From positions 94,891-158,890 of the forward strand of contig NZ_NOXT01000121.1 in the NCBI RefSeq assembly GCF_002251755.1: a stretch of DNA of 64,000 nt, read 5' to 3'. A model generated the notes under the pieces. It was given only the letters and a program-made list of their open reading frames with translations, searched no databases and was not told the DNA's origin. How positions within the stretch are numbered: position 1 is the first letter of the stretch; each line of letters starts with the position of its first letter. A program made the translations under genes and the position numbers. Shown here piece after piece: positions 61,278 to 64,000 of this stretch. Origin of the DNA: Sandarakinorhabdus cyanobacteriorum. GTDB taxonomy: Bacteria > Pseudomonadota > Alphaproteobacteria > Sphingomonadales > Sphingomonadaceae.

Positions 61278-62189
61278 TCAGGCCGCCCGCACCCGTGCCG
61301 CCTGCTGCTGGCGCCGTGCCATCTGGCCAACCAGCATGAAGCCGCCAATCAGCATGGTCCATGCCGCCGGTTCTGGCACCGGATCAACCGGCACGGTCAG
61401 GCCGCCATCAGTCATGGTTGAGTTGGACACGAACTGGATATGCCCGGCCGTGTTGATCAGCTTGCCGGTCAACTGAATGGCGGAGAACTGGAAATTGCCG
61501 CCCTTGGTCGCCAGGAACGTGCCAATCAGATTATTCCCACCGGATGTCTGAAAAATATTGCCGCTCGTGCCATTCATCACCCACAGGATGCGGTCTGCCG
61601 TCACTCCGCCGGTCAGCGCAATCGTGCGATTGGTCGAAAAATTGCCCGAAGTACGCAGCACGAAGAAATCATTGGCACCGCCACTGATGGTCAACGTTGA
61701 GTTGCTCAGGCTGGTGAAATCGATCACGCTCAGGCTGGTGGCCGGACCATTCGGGTTGGTGATGGTCACAGCCCCCGTGTTGGTGAGCGTGCGTGTCCCC
61801 GTTATGGCACCCGCACTGGTCTGCGTGGCCGCCAGCGCATTGGCAAAATCCGCAAGGGCCAGCGCCTGATTATAGGCTGCAAGCGTGTCCGACGCGGTGA
61901 CAAGATTCAGAGTCGGATCGGTCTGCAGCCCACGAAGATTGTTCAGCTGGGTCTGGTTGTCGCCATAGGCACCGCCGGTGATACTGCCGTTGCCGCCGCC
62001 GGATGAACTGACCGTCGATCCCTGGCCCACGAGCAGCTTGCCGGTGATCGGACCGCTGTTCTGGTTGAAGGATGCTGTGCTGCCAACCGAAACCACGGCA
62101 TAGGGCGTCAAAGCTGACGTGTTCGGAAAACGTATCAACGCATTTGCCGGTGCCGCTACCAGAAGGAGGCCAAGAAGCAGTTTGCGCAT
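61278..62189 (-). CDS. PEP-CTERM protein with beta-helical, Ser/Thr/Asn-rich body
   Basis: 303 residues from ATG 62189 (GTG four codons upstream possible). Signal peptide (MRKLLLGLLLVAAPANA). The body is rich in Ser, Thr, Asn and Gly with repeating strand-turn units (GSTVSSSGGGNGSITGGAYGDN, TLTISGGANDFFVLRTSGNF, ILWVMNGTSGNIFQTSGGNNLIGTFLA), resembling ice-binding/DUF3494-like right-handed helices, though that assignment is tentative. The C-terminus VPEPAAWTMLIGGFMLVGQMARRQQQ is a PEP-CTERM sorting signal. Probably secreted and surface-attached. Confidence 0.85.
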   Translation of the reverse strand: MRKLLLGLLLVAAPANALIRFPNTSALTPYAVVSVGSTASFNQNSGPITGKLLVGQGSTVSSSGGGNGSITGGAYGDNQTQLNNLRGLQTDPTLNLVTASDTLAAYNQALALADFANALAATQTSAGAITGTRTLTNTGAVTITNPNGPATSLSVIDFTSLSNSTLTISGGANDFFVLRTSGNFSTNRTIALTGGVTADRILWVMNGTSGNIFQTSGGNNLIGTFLATKGGNFQFSAIQLTGKLINTAGHIQFVSNSTMTDGGLTVPVDPVPEPAAWTMLIGGFMLVGQMARRQQQAARVRAA

Positions 62190-62310
62190 CGCCCATCCCA
62201 CCCGAGTCGATGCACAAATGTTAACTCAACTGCAATATATGTCAATTTTTGATTAATAACATTGTTCACAGCAGCTTGGCAGACGAACTGCCCGCCAACA
62301 GGAATTGCCG

Positions 62311-62640
62311 TCAATCTGCCGGGTGGAGCAGCCGCTGGCGCCGCCGCCGGCCACGCATCAGCCCGATATCCACCGCCTGCCGCACCCGCGGATGGCGCCG
62401 GCTGTAGAGGATGTAGCGCCGCCGCGCCCAGCGCGAATTGCGGAAGATCAGCGCCGCGCCCGCGCCGGCCACGACAATCCCGATCGGCGCCGGCGACACC
62501 AGCCCGATGATGCCGGCCACAGGAAACAGCAAGGCGCCCAGAATGATCTGGAACACCCTGACTGGTTCCGAACGGACCAGCGAACCAAGGAAACCGGGGC
62601 GACTCACAATGCCAGTCCCGTTACGACCGGGCTGTGGCAA
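62311..62640 (-). CDS. Small membrane protein, unknown function
   Basis: 109 residues from ATG 62640; a GTG at 62607 would give a shorter form. Two close hydrophobic segments (VFQIILGALLFPVAGIIGLVSPAPIGIVVAGAGAALIF), then a strongly basic cytosolic-type tail ([37 protein letters not shown]). Topology is like that of small PGPGW-type membrane proteins, but the signature motif is absent. Divergent from yifB over 89 bp. Confidence 0.6.
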   Translation of the reverse strand: MPQPGRNGTGIVSRPGFLGSLVRSEPVRVFQIILGALLFPVAGIIGLVSPAPIGIVVAGAGAALIFRNSRWARRRYILYSRRHPRVRQAVDIGLMRGRRRRQRLLHPAD

Positions 62641-62729
62641 GTGTAAGGCGACAATTGCGCCCGCCTCCGCTTTTTCCTAAGCGTGGCAACAGGGTCACAA
62701 ACTGGCGTGCCGTTCAGGAGAGCGCAGCA

Positions 62730-63926
62730 ATGGTGGCCCATGTCGGCACGGTGGCATTTCTGGGGCTGGAAGCCCGCAGCGTTGATGTCCAGGTGCAGAT
62801 TTCCGCCGGCCCGGCCGGCTTCATCACCGTCGGCCTGCCCGACAAGGCGGTGAAGGAAAGCCGCGAACGCGTCGCTGCCGCCCTGCACGCCATCGGCCTG
62901 TCGCTGCCGCCGCGCCGCATCATCGTCAATCTGTCCCCGGCCGATCTGCCCAAGGAAGGCAGCCATTATGATCTGCCGATCGCGCTGGGGCTGCTCGCCG
63001 CCATGGGCGTGTTGCCGGCCGATGCGCTGGCCGAATTCGTCGCCGTGGGCGAACTCGGCCTTGATGGCGCCATCCTGCCCGTGCCCGGCGTGCTGCTGGC
63101 CGCGCTCCATGCCGGCGCGCAGGAACAGGGGCTGATCTGCCCCGCCGCCCAGGGGCCCGAAGCCGCCTGGGCCGGCGAGGTGCAGCTCATCGCCGCCCCC
63201 GATCTGCTCAGCCTGATCAATCACCTCAAAGGTTCGTTGATCCTGCCGCAACCGTTGCAGGCCGAAGCCGAAATCCGCCGCCCCGGCCCCGATCTGGCCG
63301 ACATCAAGGGCCAGGAAACCCCCAAGCGCTGCATCGAGATTGCTGCGGCCGGCGGCCACAATCTGTTGATGAGCGGGCCGCCCGGCTCCGGCAAGTCGCT
63401 GCTCGCCGCCGCGCTGGCCGGCATCCTGCCCGATCTCACGCCGGCCGAAGCGCTGGAAGTCTCGATGGTCGCCTCGATCGCCGGGGAGCTTGACGGCGGC
63501 AAGCTGAAACGCAGCCGGCCGTTTCGCGCCCCCCATCACAGCGCGTCGATGGCGGCGCTGGTCGGCGGCGGCACCAAGGCGCGGCCCGGCGAGGTTTCCC
63601 TCGCCCACTTGGGCGTGCTGTTCCTCGACGAACTGCCCGAATATCAACGCACGGTGCTCGACAGTTTGCGCCAGCCGCTGGAAACCGGCCAGGTGCAGGT
63701 GGCGCGCGCCGCCGCCCATGTCACCTATCCGGCCCGCGTCCAGCTCATCGCTGCGATGAACCCCTGCCGCTGCGGGCATCTCGCTGATCCCGGCCTCGCC
63801 TGCGCCCGCGCCCCGCGCTGCGCCGCCGATTACCAAAGCAAGCTGTCAGGCCCCCTGCTCGACCGCATCGATCTCCACATCGAGGTGCCGGCGCTCTCTG
63901 CCGCCGATGTCAAACACAGAAGCTAG
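62730..63926 (+). CDS. yifB: YifB/ComM-type AAA+ ATPase, C-terminally truncated
   Basis: 398 residues from ATG 62730 (AGGAGA upstream); full-length homologues are about 500. N-terminal Lon-like ChlI domain (GLPDKAVKESRERVAAAL, IIVNLSPADLPKEGSHYDLPIAL), AAA+ domain with Walker A SGPPGSGKSLLAAALAG, Walker B VLFLDELPEYQR, and the Mg-chelatase-like NPCRCGHLAD cysteines. Homology ends at SAADV (about 63910); four foreign residues and a TAG follow. The C-terminal sensor/lid domain is missing. It probably cannot form a working hexamer (inference). Confidence 0.88.
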   Translation: MVAHVGTVAFLGLEARSVDVQVQISAGPAGFITVGLPDKAVKESRERVAAALHAIGLSLPPRRIIVNLSPADLPKEGSHYDLPIALGLLAAMGVLPADALAEFVAVGELGLDGAILPVPGVLLAALHAGAQEQGLICPAAQGPEAAWAGEVQLIAAPDLLSLINHLKGSLILPQPLQAEAEIRRPGPDLADIKGQETPKRCIEIAAAGGHNLLMSGPPGSGKSLLAAALAGILPDLTPAEALEVSMVASIAGELDGGKLKRSRPFRAPHHSASMAALVGGGTKARPGEVSLAHLGVLFLDELPEYQRTVLDSLRQPLETGQVQVARAAAHVTYPARVQLIAAMNPCRCGHLADPGLACARAPRCAADYQSKLSGPLLDRIDLHIEVPALSAADVKHRS

Positions 63927-64000
63927 TGCGAATGATAGAAGCTAGTGAGACTCTCTGGGACTGAACCGCGCCGGGTTTGCCGGAGGCTCCAACTCCTGAG
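63912..64000. mobile_element. Probable insertion-sequence end disrupting yifB
   Basis: From about 63912 the sequence no longer fits YifB. It contains an 11 bp direct repeat AGAAGCTAGTG (63918-63928 and 63937-63947) and then a GC-rich end (TGAACCGCGCCGGGTTTGCC from 63962) that looks like the terminal inverted repeat of an IS3-type element. The rest would lie beyond the window. Identification rests on appearance only. Confidence 0.5.

Noticed and set aside
57843..61421. 1192-codon open frame on the plus strand
   Set aside because: Antisense to secA and the cNMP-binding gene; SecA's motifs are unmistakable on the other strand.
1..64000. CRISPR array or tRNA/rRNA genes
   Set aside because: No regularly spaced repeats and no cloverleaf-like or rRNA-like stretch was noticed in any gap; a dedicated scan was not possible.

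Overview
The window is high-GC DNA, packed with genes and with short intergenic gaps. It looks like a chromosome segment of an aerobic alphaproteobacterium, most likely a sphingomonad (Sphingomonadales). The reasons are two PEP-CTERM proteins ending in the sphingomonad-style PEPxxWxxMIxGFxxVG sorting signal, three TonB-dependent receptors, and alphaproteobacterial housekeeping genes (secA, ung, acs, yifB). The genus is inference. No rRNA, tRNA, CRISPR array or prophage was seen.

Layout. 1-4134: two tandem molybdenum-hydroxylase large subunits and two tandem DUF2490 outer-membrane proteins. 4157-9701 (minus): an ABC protein, a HlyD-type adaptor and a TolC-type channel in one overlapping operon, followed by copper-related genes (DUF2946, PCuAC) and a cytochrome c broken by a stop codon. 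The ABC protein has lost its ATPase motifs. 9834-13243: aminotransferase, glutathione peroxidase, thymidine kinase, DUF2239 and GIY-YIG genes. 13254-18881: two TonB-dependent receptors, the first behind a Fur-like box, with an AIM24-like gene between them.

19014-38762 is the functional core, a PQQ-dependent alcohol oxidation island. It contains a periplasmic quinoprotein alcohol dehydrogenase with the Asp-X-Asp signature of lanthanide enzymes, cytochrome c550 PedF, a MoxJ-like binding protein, a beta-propeller protein, pseudoazurin, aldehyde dehydrogenase and acetyl-CoA synthetase (alcohol to aldehyde to acid to acyl-CoA). With these are the quinoprotein-relay accessory genes (zinc metallohydrolase, SoxYZ-like carrier, CXXCW rhodanese), a TonB receptor translationally coupled to the rhodanese, a FIST sensor, a hybrid histidine kinase and a LuxR-type response regulator. 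A 14-15 bp sequence (CCATTGCACCTTGG) occurs in three of the island's promoter regions and may be the regulator's site. The island's porin gene is interrupted by an in-frame amber codon.

38766-47206: uracil-DNA glycosylase, a NarL-type two-component pair, a PEP-CTERM protein, a hydrolase, and a GbsR/MarR regulator with a perfect palindrome over its own start codon, followed by a DUF4166-epimerase operon. 47255-53577: a flippase, a sulfotransferase, PAPS synthesis genes (cysNC, cysD) and a TauE/SafE exporter, suggesting sulfated-glycan or sulfate metabolism. 53572-56535: a lower-GC accessory island with a nitrilase-fold protein, an HTH protein and a YbjN-like protein; this is the best candidate for an undescribed system. 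56546-64000: a glutamine amidotransferase coupled to a double cNMP-binding protein, secA, a second PEP-CTERM protein, a small membrane protein, and yifB cut off near the window end, probably by an insertion sequence.
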